A DNA stretch of 42,022 nucleotides from Acidobacteria bacterium UBA2994 (lineage in GTDB: Bacteria; Acidobacteriota; Vicinamibacteria; Vicinamibacterales; UBA8438), in NCBI GenBank assembly GCA_002346545.1, contig DEAA01000035.1, positions 90,736-132,757 of the forward strand, written 5' to 3'. The notes beneath the pieces are model-generated. The model ran no database searches. It saw nothing but the letters and a program-made list of their open reading frames with translations, and had not been told where the DNA came from. Shown here piece by piece: positions 15,667 through 24,463 of this stretch (within the stretch, counting starts at the first letter, position 1; every line of letters begins with the position of its first letter). The position numbers were made by a program, and so were the translations under genes.

Positions 15667-17258
15667 CGCGGCGTGTACAGCCAGGTGTCGGCGCGCGCCC
15701 AGCTCTGTTCGAGGTCGGCATCCACGTCGGCGTCGGTGCGACCCTGGGCTTCGATCGCCGTCTTCAGGCCGAACAGGGACCACCCGTTGTGGGGGTGGTC
15801 ATCGAGCTCAGCTCTGAACACCTGCTCCGCCTCGGCCCATCGTTCCCGTTCGAGGAGGAGCGCCCCCAGCCAGTGTCTGGCGGCAAAGGGCAGCGGCTCA
15901 GGTTCGTCGTAGGCCAGGCTGTCCTCAAGCTCAACGGCTTGCTCAAACGCGGATTCGGCGGCGTTCAGGTCGCTTGCCTCACGATGGAGCTCGCCCTCGA
16001 GGATGCCTGCGGCTACGCCGAGCAGGGTCTCTGCCGGGTGGAACCGCATCTGCGCCTCAGAGGTCGCCGCTAGCTCCTTCACCCGATTCAGATAGACCTC
16101 CGCGAAGTCGACGTCGCCCTCACGCAGGTGCGCGTAGCCCTGCGCGAAGTCCCACAGCCCGCCGGCCACCTCACTGTCAGGGCGCTCGGTAACCTTGAGG
16201 ACTTCGTCGAATCTTCCGAAGCGGATTAGGGTTAGGGCATGATGCACGCTGTTGCCGGTCAGCTTGTGGAAATCCTTGCCTGCCTGGATGGCGATCGCGC
16301 CTTGCCCGTCCATCGACGCGGCGAAGAGCAGCATGTGCAGGTTGTGGGTTGGGTAAATGGCGATCCCGGTTCCGAACTCGGACATCTGGTCCGAGTGCCA
16401 GGCGCGCAGGTTCGAGCGGACGCCATCACCCCAACGGCCCACCTCGTTCCAGGTGTGCGACGGCATGTGGTTGATATGGCTTGCTCCGGGGATGGCCAGC
16501 CCAAGATGCTCCGCACAGGCCTCGGCCTTGTCCGGTCGTGAGGTCGACTCGGTGGCGTGGATATAGAGGTGACAGGCGCCGGGATGTTTGATGTCCCGTT
16601 CGAGCACGCTCTCGAGCACCGCATGCAGTCGCTGAACCCTGGGGTCGTTGAGGTCGCGGGTGCCACGCCTGGGCTCCAGCAGAAAGAGCGCATCGCCATA
16701 GAGCGTGGTCGCGTCGAGGTCGTCCGGGAACCGGTCCACCAGTAGTCGCATCGCTTCGGCGTAGGCCTCGTCCTGATCGCGCCGTTTGTCGACTTCGAAG
16801 TTCTCGACATAGCGCACCGACAGCGCATCGATGTAGGCCCGCTCTTTCGCGTTGGCGTGCACTTCTGACAGCCGTCTAGCCTGCTGTGCGGCGGAGTAGG
16901 CGTGCGGTGCCTCGGGCGGTCGCATTGGCCCGTTCAGATACGAGCCCCAGGCCCACGCCTCGCCCCAGTAGCAGATGGCGCAGTTTGGATCCCGCTTCCA
17001 CGCCTCACGGAACGACCGTACCGCGTCCGCCTTGGCAAAGGCGAACATCAGTTGCATCCCCTGGTTGAAGAAGTCTTGCGCCTCGGCGGACTCCGAGGAG
17101 ATCTCGAAGGCGTAGGTGCCGAGCACTTCGGCCATCAGGTCGATCGGATCGCGATACTGCTCCGGTAACTCGGGCGGATCCTGTGCGATGGCAATCGGTG
17201 CGCTCAGTAGCAGCGTGACAAGGGCGGCGCAGCAGGTGCACTGGCTCAGGGTCGGCAT
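15660..17258 (-). CDS. Secreted TPR-repeat protein of unknown function
   Basis: A 532-residue protein with a signal peptide (about 1-25, LLLSAPIAIAQ) and tetratricopeptide-like helices throughout, for example FFNQGMQLMFAFAKADAVRSFREA near residue 64 onward. Conserved-looking segments include DPNCAICYWGEAWAWG, CHLYIHATE and HINHMPSHTWNEVGRW, the last typical of a widespread family of secreted TPR proteins without known function. The His-rich motif might bind metal, but that is conjecture. It is convergent with the channel-VOC gene and no terminator separates them. Upstream lies a 510-base region without a confident gene, which should hold its promoter. The fold is clear, the function unknown. 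Confidence 0.82.
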   Translation of the reverse strand: MPTLSQCTCCAALVTLLLSAPIAIAQDPPELPEQYRDPIDLMAEVLGTYAFEISSESAEAQDFFNQGMQLMFAFAKADAVRSFREAWKRDPNCAICYWGEAWAWGSYLNGPMRPPEAPHAYSAAQQARRLSEVHANAKERAYIDALSVRYVENFEVDKRRDQDEAYAEAMRLLVDRFPDDLDATTLYGDALFLLEPRRGTRDLNDPRVQRLHAVLESVLERDIKHPGACHLYIHATESTSRPDKAEACAEHLGLAIPGASHINHMPSHTWNEVGRWGDGVRSNLRAWHSDQMSEFGTGIAIYPTHNLHMLLFAASMDGQGAIAIQAGKDFHKLTGNSVHHALTLIRFGRFDEVLKVTERPDSEVAGGLWDFAQGYAHLREGDVDFAEVYLNRVKELAATSEAQMRFHPAETLLGVAAGILEGELHREASDLNAAESAFEQAVELEDSLAYDEPEPLPFAARHWLGALLLERERWAEAEQVFRAELDDHPHNGWSLFGLKTAIEAQGRTDADVDADLEQSWARADTWLYTPRY

Positions 17259-17538
17259 AGGGCTCTGGCCTCCGGTGAAATCTTCTCAGCGTAACGAAGC
17301 ATTAATGATACGACGACGCCCCTCAACGCGTTGCGTATCCCGGTCGGCATTCGACCAGTATTTTCCCAGTAAGCAAATTAGCAGGACATGAGCCGAGACG
17401 CATTCAAGGCGTTCTCAGGTCCGAGGCGCCGGCGGGTGTTGTAGCTCCTTCGCGACCGACCGCTGTTAGCCGGAGACTTGGCCGACAAGTTCCAGTTGTC
17501 GAAGGCAATTATGTTGGGATATTTAACGTCCCGCTCGA

Positions 17539-17561
17539 GGCCGGTCTCGCCGAGACCGGCC
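17539..17561. repeat. Perfect 23-base palindrome (11-base arms)
   Basis: GGCCGGTCTCG at 17539-17549 and its exact reverse complement at 17551-17561 flank a single C. The arms are too close for an RNA hairpin loop, so a dimeric protein-binding site or a DNA-level palindrome is more likely. It lies roughly midway between the TPR gene start (17258) and the scoB stop (17769). It has no U-run and is not placed as a terminator for either neighbour. Confidence 0.7.
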
Positions 17562-17575
17562 AACAGGGCGCCACC

Positions 17576-17746
17576 GTGATTTGGCGCCTCAAGATGACCA
17601 TGCAGGAAGACACCCTACTGGGATTCGCCGAGTCGTTCGGGCTGTGGGGTACGAAGCTGCACCCGGCGGCCAAAATCGTCAATCAGAGAACCCGCATCGC
17701 TATTGCGGTTCGGTGCGGCAGATCGGCCGCACCGACGGAAGCCTAG
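17576..17746 (+). pseudogene. Short coding-like frame, possible gene remnant
   Basis: From GTG 17576 (or ATG 17594) an open frame of about 56 codons ends at TAG 17744-17746. The peptide includes LKMTMQEDTLLGFAESFG and LHPAAKIVNQRTRIAIAV, which look like a structured protein end and not random GC-rich translation. The same frame stays open upstream through the palindrome to at least position 17380 without a good start. I do not recognise the family. It could be the decayed 3' end of a larger gene. It is convergent with scoB, whose stop lies 23 bases away. Confidence 0.3.
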
Positions 17747-17768
17747 CCGTGCTACAACACCGATACCA

Positions 17769-18425
17769 CTAGACGCTAATCTCTGGGATGTCTCCGTGTG
17801 TGAGGAGTGCGGGTTCGGTTGCGGCGCGTATTTCGTCAACCTCGACGCCAGGCGCACGTTCCAGCAGCCTGAGGCCGTCGCTGGTTACCCCGATCACGGC
17901 CAGGGACGTGATCACTTTATTGACCACTTGCTTGCCGGTCAGCGGCAGGCTGCATTCATTGAGGATCTTCTTGTCGCCGCGCTTCGACAGGTGATCCATG
18001 ACGATCAGCACCTGCTTGGCACCGCTCACCAGATCCATGGCCCCTCCGGGGCCTTTAACGACCGCGCCCGGAATCATCCAGTTGGCCAGATCTCCCGTGC
18101 GCGACACCTGCATCGCGCCGAGGATCGCCAGGTCGATGTGGCCTCCCCGGATCATGGCAAAGCTCTGCGCGCTGCTGAAGAAGCTCGCCCCGGGTACCGT
18201 GGTCACCGTTTCCTTGCCGGCGTTGATGAGATCCGCGTCAATCTCCGCCTCGGTGGGGTAGGGGCCGATCCCCAGCAGGCCGTTCTCACTCTGCAACTTT
18301 ACATCGACGCCGTCCTGAATGTAGTTCGCGCACAGCGTGGGGATGCCGATGCCGAGGTTGACGTAGAAGCCGTCCTTGATCTCCTGGGCGGCGCGGGCCG
18401 CCATCTCCTCACGGGTCAGGGCCAT
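17769..18425 (-). CDS. scoB: Succinyl-CoA:3-ketoacid CoA transferase, subunit B
   Basis: A 218-residue beta subunit of a family I CoA transferase. The catalytic glutamate is in [11 protein letters not shown] (about residue 47), and [25 protein letters not shown] and GGAMDLV are standard for this subunit. Together with subunit A it moves CoA from succinyl-CoA to a 3-oxoacid such as acetoacetate, through a glutamyl-CoA intermediate. The start lies 4 bases after the scoA stop, so the subunits are translationally coupled. It is the last gene of the operon with the dehydrogenase at 19145. Length and motifs are complete. Confidence 0.93.
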   Translation of the reverse strand: MALTREEMAARAAQEIKDGFYVNLGIGIPTLCANYIQDGVDVKLQSENGLLGIGPYPTEAEIDADLINAGKETVTTVPGASFFSSAQSFAMIRGGHIDLAILGAMQVSRTGDLANWMIPGAVVKGPGGAMDLVSGAKQVLIVMDHLSKRGDKKILNECSLPLTGKQVVNKVITSLAVIGVTSDGLRLLERAPGVEVDEIRAATEPALLTHGDIPEISV

Positions 18426-18429
18426 GCTG

Positions 18430-19131
18430 CTATCCTTCGCGCGTCGTGCGACGCTCGATGCTCTTCTCGGTGTACTCGCCTACCACGATCCGGTCGACGT
18501 AGATTCCTGGGGTGTGCACGTGGTGCGGGTCGATCTCGCCTACGGGTACGATTTCTTCGACTTCCGCCACCGTCACCGCACCGGCTTCGGCCATCGGTGG
18601 GTTGAAGTTCCGCGCGGTCATCCGGTAGACCAGGTTGCCCTCCTCGTCTGCCTGCCAGGCCTTCACCAGCGAGACGTCGGCATGGAGCGCGGTTTCCAGC
18701 ACGTAGGGCTTCCCGTCGAACTTCCGGGCCTCCTTGCCCTCGGTCAGTGGCGTGCCATAGCCGGTCGGGGTGAAGAACGCCGCGATACCAGCGCCACCGG
18801 CCCGTATTCGCTCGGCGAGCGTGCCTTGCGGATTCAGCTCGACCTCGAGAATACCGTCGAGGAACTGCTTTTCGAACAGCTTGTTTTCGCCGACGTAGCT
18901 GGCAATCATCTTGTCGATCTGTCTGGTTTCAAGCAGCAGCCCGAGACCATCGCCGTCGATGCCCGCGTTGTTACTGATGCAGGTGAGCGCCCTGACGCCC
19001 GAATCTCTAAGCGCCCGGACGAGGCTCTGCGGCACCCCGCAGAGTCCGAATCCTCCGACCATCAGGGTCAGGCCGTCATTGAGCAACCCGTCGAGGGCGG
19101 CGGCGGAGCTTGGATATACCTTCCTACGCAT
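18430..19131 (-). CDS. scoA: Succinyl-CoA:3-ketoacid CoA transferase, subunit A
   Basis: A 233-residue alpha subunit. Family marks are [15 protein letters not shown] near the N-terminus, [55 protein letters not shown]-like TARNFNPP and [16 protein letters not shown] at the C-terminal side. This pattern is the ScoA/Atoad type used for ketone bodies or short 3-oxoacids. The frame is open further upstream, overlapping the preceding gene, but the ATG at 19131 gives the normal length and lies 13 bases after the dehydrogenase stop. It acts in the cytoplasm as a heteromer with ScoB. Confidence 0.93.
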   Translation of the reverse strand: MRRKVYPSSAAALDGLLNDGLTLMVGGFGLCGVPQSLVRALRDSGVRALTCISNNAGIDGDGLGLLLETRQIDKMIASYVGENKLFEKQFLDGILEVELNPQGTLAERIRAGGAGIAAFFTPTGYGTPLTEGKEARKFDGKPYVLETALHADVSLVKAWQADEEGNLVYRMTARNFNPPMAEAGAVTVAEVEEIVPVGEIDPHHVHTPGIYVDRIVVGEYTEKSIERRTTREG

Positions 19132-19144
19132 GTCGTTGTCCGTG

Positions 19145-20050
19145 CTACGAGTCGCCGGCAGAGAGCGGGCCGTCCGGTACGCCGGCGCCGCGTCGAATGA
19201 ATCTGGCCAGGTTGGACATATCTTCGTCACCGAGTCCCTGAGCAATCAGACCGTCCTCGATGGTGGCGACCAGGCTAGCGACGGGCACCGGCACCTCGAA
19301 TGTGCGCGCCGTATCGAGGGCGATGCCGAGATCCTTGCGATGGAGCCTGGTACGGAAGCCGAGCGGATAGGTGTCGTTGAGGACGTTGCTTGACCGGTTC
19401 TGCATGATCCACGAGCCGGCCACTCCACCACCGATCGCTTCGACGACCTTCTGCGGATCCGCGCCCGCTTTGGCGGCGAGCGTCAGTGCTTCACCGAGGG
19501 CCAGATAGGTGCCGGCAATAACGATTTGGTTGGCGACTTTGGCGACCTGGCCAGCGCCGACGTCGCCGATGTGGGTAACCTTCGAGCCCAGTACCTCGAG
19601 CAGCGGGGTGGCGCGTGCGAAGTTGTCCACGGTGCCGCCGCACATAATGGCCAGGGTGCCCTTGATCGCGCCTTCGGAACCGCCGGATACGGGGGCGTCG
19701 ACAAAGCCGATGCCCTTGTCGGCGAACGTCGCCGCAATTTCGCGGGTGGCGGCGGGTGCGATCGATGAGCAGTCAATGATGAGCGAGCCGCTGGTCAGAC
19801 CATTGATTACGCCGATCTTTGGGTCGAGCAGCACCCGCTGCACATCGGGCGTATCGGAAACACAGGTTAGGACGACTTCGACGCCGGAGGCCGCAGCGGC
19901 CGGCGTGTCTGCCCGGGACGCGCCGTCAGCCACCAGCGGTTCCTCGCGCTCGCGGGTGCGGTTGTGCACCACCACGCTGTGGCCTGCCTTCAACAGATTC
20001 CGTGCCATCGGGGCGCCCATGGTCCCCATCCCGATCACCGCAATGTTCAT
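19145..20050 (-). CDS. 3-hydroxyisobutyrate dehydrogenase-family NAD(P)-dependent oxidoreductase
   Basis: A 301-residue beta-hydroxyacid dehydrogenase. The nucleotide-binding start is MNIAVIGMGTMGAPMARNL; the substrate motif DAPVSGGSEGA and the catalytic lysine region GAGQVAKVANQIV follow in order. Members oxidise 3-hydroxyisobutyrate (MmsB) or reduce tartronate semialdehyde (GarR/GlxR); sequence motifs alone do not separate them. A good ribosome site GAGAGGA precedes the ATG by 5 bases. It is first in an operon with scoA and scoB. With MmsA at 1342 it could form the last two steps of valine breakdown, but the genes are about 17 kb apart and in different operons. Confidence 0.88.
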   Translation of the reverse strand: MNIAVIGMGTMGAPMARNLLKAGHSVVVHNRTREREEPLVADGASRADTPAAAASGVEVVLTCVSDTPDVQRVLLDPKIGVINGLTSGSLIIDCSSIAPAATREIAATFADKGIGFVDAPVSGGSEGAIKGTLAIMCGGTVDNFARATPLLEVLGSKVTHIGDVGAGQVAKVANQIVIAGTYLALGEALTLAAKAGADPQKVVEAIGGGVAGSWIMQNRSSNVLNDTYPLGFRTRLHRKDLGIALDTARTFEVPVPVASLVATIEDGLIAQGLGDEDMSNLARFIRRGAGVPDGPLSAGDS

Positions 20051-20157
20051 GTCGTCCTCTCTTTCATCCCGCCTGGTCGCAGGGGGGGTGCGTATAAATC
20101 GTCAGCCGGCGAAGCCCACCGGTTTCCTGCTGACACCTGTTTCCTTGGAGTGCAGTT

Positions 20158-20853
20158 CTAGGGTCTCGCATGCACGATGCCACGTCCCGACTGCGGTCGC
20201 ATCGTTACGAGCGCCATCAGCTTCTTCCAGTAGCGAAACGATGGCCGGTAGCGGATATCCACTTCATTGAATCCGGAGAAGCGGAGCATCTCGGTTAACG
20301 CGGTCATTGTCGGGATGCCGCAAAGATCGTAGGTCTGTTCGTCCGTCCGCTCGTCGCCCGGAAAAAACGGGACCAGAGGATAGCGTTCGTGGATGAACGG
20401 CAGCAGCACGTGAGTCTCGCAGATGAGCAAGCGACGGGTCAGTCGAGCCATCCGCTCCAGCGCCGCCACCGGGTTGCGCAGATGGTAGAACACTCCGAGC
20501 ACTAGCACCAAATCGAACTTCCCGATCTGGTCCACGTCGAGCTCGTGGGCATCCAGGTGCTGGTATTCGACCCGCGACTGATAGCGCTCGTGTGCCGCCA
20601 GGAACTCGTCCATCCCGAACTTGTCCCATGCGAACCGATCGACGGCGAGGACCCGGTCGGCACCACGGCGTTCACATTCGAACGAGAAGTAGCCGTGCCA
20701 GGCTCCGACATCCAGGACGCTCCAGCCAGTCAGATCCTCCGGAATACCGAGGAGACGCAGGCGCCGGTCAAAACGGCGCCGGACCCGCCACTCTTTCGTG
20801 AACGGAGCGGAACCCGAATCGGGCCCCGTGATGAACTCGTGAGTGCGAGCCAT
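20158..20853 (-). CDS. CmoB-like SAM-dependent methyltransferase
   Basis: A 231-residue class I methyltransferase. Motif I is VLDVGAWHGYFSFE (about 46-59), with the acidic motif II in LAVDRFAWDKFG and a motif IV-like FDLVLVLGVFYHLRNP. The GxWxGYFSFE and GVFYHL segments resemble CmoB, the tRNA U34 carboxymethyltransferase family, but at 231 residues the protein lacks the N-terminal part of true CmoB (about 320 residues). Related short proteins act on various small molecules, so the substrate is unknown. It starts 12 bases after the actF stop and may be transcribed with alternative complex III; 107 bases separate it from the next gene. Confidence 0.75.
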   Translation of the reverse strand: MARTHEFITGPDSGSAPFTKEWRVRRRFDRRLRLLGIPEDLTGWSVLDVGAWHGYFSFECERRGADRVLAVDRFAWDKFGMDEFLAAHERYQSRVEYQHLDAHELDVDQIGKFDLVLVLGVFYHLRNPVAALERMARLTRRLLICETHVLLPFIHERYPLVPFFPGDERTDEQTYDLCGIPTMTALTEMLRFSGFNEVDIRYRPSFRYWKKLMALVTMRPQSGRGIVHARP

Positions 20854-20865
20854 CGAGGATCCCCG

Positions 20866-22110
20866 TCAATGGTGAGCGTTGGGATGTGCGGAGGCTGGTT
20901 CCAATCGGGGATCGGCCACCGGGATTACCGGGAACGTCTGCAGGAAGGTCAGGTAGCACCAGGCGAACAACCCGCCGACGCCAACCGTGACCAGCAACTC
21001 GACCAGACCGAGGGGAACGCCGTCACCCTGCCAGAGAGACGGTGACACCAGAATGAACCGCTCGAGCCACATCCCGACGAAGGCCACGAGCGCGATGATG
21101 GTCAGGCCACGGGCATTCGTCTTGACCGCCCGGCTCAGGAGCACCACGAACGGGATGACGAACGCCATCGCGAACACGATCCAGGCGACCGGCGCCCAGG
21201 CGCCGTGCATGCGGTGATAGATGAACTCGGTCTCTTCGGCCAGGTCGCCGTACCAGATGACGAGATACTGCGACCAGAACATGTATGCCCACAGAATACA
21301 GAAGCCGAACAGGAGCTTCCCGATGTCGTGGAGCTGATGCGAGCCGATGTAGTGGGCCAGCTGTAGCTTGTCGCGCGACCACACGGCGATCACGCTGAGG
21401 AACGCGATCCCGATGAAGAGATTGCCGATGAAGTAGTAGCCGCCAGCCAGAGTGGAGAACCAGTGCGGTTCGAGCGACATGAAGAAGTCGAAACCCACTA
21501 GGGTGAAGATCCACCCGTAGGCGATCAGGATCGCGGGGGCCAGCCGGCTCTGGGACCGTTGTGAGGCGTCGCGCTCGGCGTCGGTTCCCTGCCACCCCTC
21601 GATCAGGCGTCGGCTGATGCCGGTGGCCTTCACCTCGGCCGACTCATCGAGCTGACCGATGTCCGCCCGGAGCGACCGGTAGACATAGAGGGCGCTCAGT
21701 CCGGAGAGCAGGAAGAATCCGACGAGTTGCCGGCTCACGAAGAACGGGATGTTGAGCCACGGCGTCTTCGCTTCGACCGGATGGTGCACCCAGGGCATCC
21801 ACGCGCTCGTGCCGAGCAGGAGCACGACGAGCAGCACGAACGAGATGGGGAAGAACGCGGAGGTGGCTTCCGCCGTGCGCTTGAGACCACGCCCCCAACG
21901 AGAGGAGGTGACCTGCATGATCGCCGAGAGGACCACGCCTGCCTGCGCCAATCCGCCGAAGAACAGGAAATTCACCAGCAGCGACTGCCAGGCCCGGATG
22001 CTGTCGCCGATGAACAGTCCTGCCACGAACGACAAGGCGCCGACCAGGCCGGCGCCCAGACAGAGACGGCGTGTGCCGTCGGGCACGATGGGGGTTCCGA
22101 CCGCGATCAT
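20866..22110 (-). CDS. actF: Alternative complex III, quinone-binding membrane subunit ActF
   Basis: A 414-residue inner-membrane protein with about ten helices, belonging to the NrfD/PsrC-like group. It corresponds to ActF, the second large membrane subunit of the quinol:cytochrome c (or HiPIP) oxidoreductase known as alternative complex III. Typical segments are SAWMPWVHHPVEAKTPWLN, GFDFFMSLEPHWFSTL, GSHQLHDIGKLLFGFC and FWSQYLVIWYGD. The ATG overlaps the actE stop as ATGA; an upstream-open extension inside actE was not accepted. The C-terminus has a short His/Asn tail. It is the last act gene; no actG or oxidase gene follows. Confidence 0.9.
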   Translation of the reverse strand: MIAVGTPIVPDGTRRLCLGAGLVGALSFVAGLFIGDSIRAWQSLLVNFLFFGGLAQAGVVLSAIMQVTSSRWGRGLKRTAEATSAFFPISFVLLVVLLLGTSAWMPWVHHPVEAKTPWLNIPFFVSRQLVGFFLLSGLSALYVYRSLRADIGQLDESAEVKATGISRRLIEGWQGTDAERDASQRSQSRLAPAILIAYGWIFTLVGFDFFMSLEPHWFSTLAGGYYFIGNLFIGIAFLSVIAVWSRDKLQLAHYIGSHQLHDIGKLLFGFCILWAYMFWSQYLVIWYGDLAEETEFIYHRMHGAWAPVAWIVFAMAFVIPFVVLLSRAVKTNARGLTIIALVAFVGMWLERFILVSPSLWQGDGVPLGLVELLVTVGVGGLFAWCYLTFLQTFPVIPVADPRLEPASAHPNAHH

Positions 22111-22628
22111 TGGCGTCTCTGGGGCCGGACGGTCTCGAACGACTTCACGTAGAGCACGACCGCCCACCGTTCCTCGGGGCTGAGCTGTGAGGCGAGCGGA
22201 GGCATGTTGAAGCCACCCTCGCGGATGATGGCGTAGATCCAGCCGTCGGTGTAGTTCTCTTGGATGTGCGGCAGCCGCAGGTCGGGCATCCGACGAAAAT
22301 GGCTGGCGATCTGGCCATCGCCCTGGCCGGCCTGGCCGTGGCACACCGCGCAATAGGTGCCGTAGAGTTGCTCTCCGTCCGCCAGCACGTCAGGAGTGGG
22401 CTCGAGCGGATTCGGAAGATCTTGCGATTCGATCCGGTCGCGGAGACGGACCCCGTCCACGGCAATGGTGTCCTCAACCGGGGCGCGCGGGTCTGTCCCG
22501 GGCAGCACGACCGGGCCTTCCCACATGTTTCGCATGATGGCCGGCTGCGCCGAGGCCATGGCGGTCGCCAGGACGACGAGCATTCCCGCGCGGAGTCCGT
22601 GACCGACGAGCGCTCTCATTCCAGTCAT
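22107..22628 (-). CDS. actE: Alternative complex III, monohaem cytochrome c subunit ActE
   Basis: A 173-residue exported cytochrome c. After a signal peptide or anchor (about 1-27, MLVVLATAMASAQ) comes a class I cytochrome domain with the haem site CAVCHG and a probable axial methionine in GFNMPPLA. The helical end SPEERWAVVLYVKSF is typical of such domains. In alternative complex III, ActE carries one haem c on the periplasmic side and passes electrons from ActA/ActB to the acceptor. The start at 22628 is 2 bases after the actD stop and has GGGAG a few bases before it, so translation is coupled. Confidence 0.9.
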   Translation of the reverse strand: MTGMRALVGHGLRAGMLVVLATAMASAQPAIMRNMWEGPVVLPGTDPRAPVEDTIAVDGVRLRDRIESQDLPNPLEPTPDVLADGEQLYGTYCAVCHGQAGQGDGQIASHFRRMPDLRLPHIQENYTDGWIYAIIREGGFNMPPLASQLSPEERWAVVLYVKSFETVRPQRRQ

Positions 22629-22630
22629 GC

Positions 22631-23134
22631 CTACTCCCGGATCTCGGTAGCCCCATACTGCTCGAGCTGCTCACGCACCGCGGCCGCCTGCCCGGCGTCG
22701 CAGACCACGCTCAACCCGAACTTGTCGTTCGTGAAGCTAGGGTCTGGCGCCGGTTGGCCAGTCAACCGGGGCAGCCCCGCCATGCCCAGGAACGACAGCA
22801 TGCCGCTGATGGCGCCGATCAGGATGGTCAGCTCGAAGGCGATCACCACGAAGGCGGGGATCGAGATGAGCGGTTTGCCGCCCGTGATCATCGGCCAGTC
22901 GAGGACGGTGTAGATCGGGAACGCGAAACCCAGAAAACAGCCGACGAGGCCGCCGACCAGGACGAATGTCCGGACCGGGCTGACCGAGTCGTGCATCGCG
23001 TGCTCCACGTTGTGGTCGGGCACGGGTGAATAGGCCGTGATCTGTCCGAGCCCAGCCTCACGCAGCGCCTTGGCCGCATTCGCGGCCGGCCTGCCGTCGT
23101 CGAAGATGCCGAGCACCGTTGCCTCAGTCGCCAT
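22631..23134 (-). CDS. actD: Alternative complex III membrane subunit ActD (DUF3341)
   Basis: A 167-residue DUF3341 protein with two membrane helices (about 55-75 and 95-118). The N-terminal part has a small alpha/beta fold (VLGIFDDGRPAANAAKALREAG) and the family motif AYSPVPDHNVEHAM. The soluble end (FGLSVVCDAGQAAAVREQL) is also typical of ActD. It is a structural subunit without cofactor. ATG 23134 is preferred over the GTG two codons earlier because a GAG-type ribosome site fits it better. It lies 9 bases after actC. Confidence 0.9.
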   Translation of the reverse strand: MATEATVLGIFDDGRPAANAAKALREAGLGQITAYSPVPDHNVEHAMHDSVSPVRTFVLVGGLVGCFLGFAFPIYTVLDWPMITGGKPLISIPAFVVIAFELTILIGAISGMLSFLGMAGLPRLTGQPAPDPSFTNDKFGLSVVCDAGQAAAVREQLEQYGATEIRE

Positions 23135-23143
23135 GGTCACTCG

Positions 23144-24463
23144 TCAGGCCGAGGTGGCCTCGTGCGGTCGGTCCAGCGTTTCCGCTTCCTTCATCTCGGT
23201 GATGGAGACCGCCGGGAAGTTCTTCACGAACAGCAGGAACAGGGTGAAGAACATGCCGAAGGACCCGATCGTGATCGCGCCCTCGATCCAGGTCGGCTGA
23301 TAGACGCCGGCCCAGTTGGCCGGGTCGAAGTCGTGTGACAGCGAGGTCACGATGATGACGTAGCGTTCGAGCCACATGCCGATGTTCACGAAGATCGACA
23401 CGATGAACAGGGGCGCCAGATTGCCGCGGACCGCCTTGAAGAACAGGCTCAGCGGCAGGATGACGTTACAGAAGAACATCATCCAGCTGTAGGCCCAGTA
23501 CTGGCCGAACATCCGGTCGTAGAAGGTGCCCTGCTCGAACCGGCTGCCGCTGTACCACGCGACGAAGAACTCGACCATGTAGGCATAGCCGACGATGAGC
23601 GAGGTGGTCAGCATCAGCTTCGCGAGGTTCTCGAAGTGATGGACGGTGATGTAGCTCTCGAGCTTGAAGATCTTGCGCATGGGGACAAGCAGGGTGATCA
23701 CCATGGCGAGACCGGAGAAGATGGCGCCGGCCACGAAGTAGGGCGCGAAGATGGTGCTATGCCAGCCCGGCAGGATCGACACCGCGAAGTCCCACGAGAC
23801 GACGCTGTGGACCGAGATGACGAGCGGCGTCGCCAGCGCGGCGAAGAACCCGTAGAGCGCTGTGTAATGGCGCCACTGCTTGCTCGTGCCGAGCCAGCCG
23901 AACGACAGCAGCTTGTAGATCGGTCGACGCCAGTCCTTGATCTTGTCTCGGGCCGCCGCGATGTCCGGCATCAGGCCCAGATACAGGAACATCGCGCTGA
24001 CGGTCAGATACGTCGTGATGGCGAAGACGTCCCACACCAGCGGCGACCGGAAGTTGACCCAGAGCTGACGTTCGTTCGGATACGGGATGAGCCAGTAGAA
24101 GAACCACGGGCGACCGATGTGGATGATCGGGAAGAGCCCCGCGGTGCACACCGCGAAGACGGTCATCGCCTCCGATGCGCGCGCCACCGCGGTTCGCCAT
24201 CTGGCCCGGAACAGGAACAGCACCGCCGAGATCAGCGTGCCCGAATGTGCGATCCCGACCCAGAAGACGAAGTCGGTGATGTAGATGCCCCAGAGGATCG
24301 GGTGCTCGTAACCGGCGACTCCCAGGCCGGTCGTGGCCTGGATCATGAACGCGTAGGCGCCGAACGACAGGGCGGAGAGCGCCGCGAGGAGCCCGACATA
24401 CCACCACCGCCCTGGCGCGTGCAGCGTCCGCAGGATGTCGTCGTTGATCTTCGAGAAGCTCAT
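23144..24463 (-). CDS. actC: Alternative complex III, quinone-binding membrane subunit ActC (NrfD-like)
   Basis: A 439-residue polytopic protein of the NrfD/PsrC family with about ten helices. Recognisable segments are GVAGYEHPILWGIYITDFVFW, GIAHSGTLISAVL, FPIIHIGRPW, LIPYPNERQLWVNF and GMWLERYVII. ActC binds menaquinol or ubiquinol and forms the membrane core with ActF, next to the iron-sulfur protein ActB. The ATG overlaps the actB stop by 4 bases (ATGA). Length and motifs agree with full-length ActC. Confidence 0.92.
   Translation of the reverse strand: MSFSKINDDILRTLHAPGRWWYVGLLAALSALSFGAYAFMIQATTGLGVAGYEHPILWGIYITDFVFWVGIAHSGTLISAVLFLFRARWRTAVARASEAMTVFAVCTAGLFPIIHIGRPWFFYWLIPYPNERQLWVNFRSPLVWDVFAITTYLTVSAMFLYLGLMPDIAAARDKIKDWRRPIYKLLSFGWLGTSKQWRHYTALYGFFAALATPLVISVHSVVSWDFAVSILPGWHSTIFAPYFVAGAIFSGLAMVITLLVPMRKIFKLESYITVHHFENLAKLMLTTSLIVGYAYMVEFFVAWYSGSRFEQGTFYDRMFGQYWAYSWMMFFCNVILPLSLFFKAVRGNLAPLFIVSIFVNIGMWLERYVIIVTSLSHDFDPANWAGVYQPTWIEGAITIGSFGMFFTLFLLFVKNFPAVSITEMKEAETLDRPHEATSA

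Larger units (their letters stand above)
17259..17768. other. Gene-poor interval with palindrome and possible remnant
   Basis: Between the TPR gene and scoB, 510 bases hold no confident gene. The part next to the TPR gene (17280-17385) is richer in A/T and probably carries that gene's promoter. The middle contains a perfect 11+1+11 palindrome (17539-17561). The part next to scoB contains a short plus-strand open frame with coding-like codon choice (17576-17746). No tRNA or insertion-sequence end was seen. Confidence 0.6.

Noticed and set aside
17259..17768. Insertion sequence or integrated element in the gene-poor gap
   Set aside because: No transposase-like peptide, terminal inverted repeats or target duplication could be seen.
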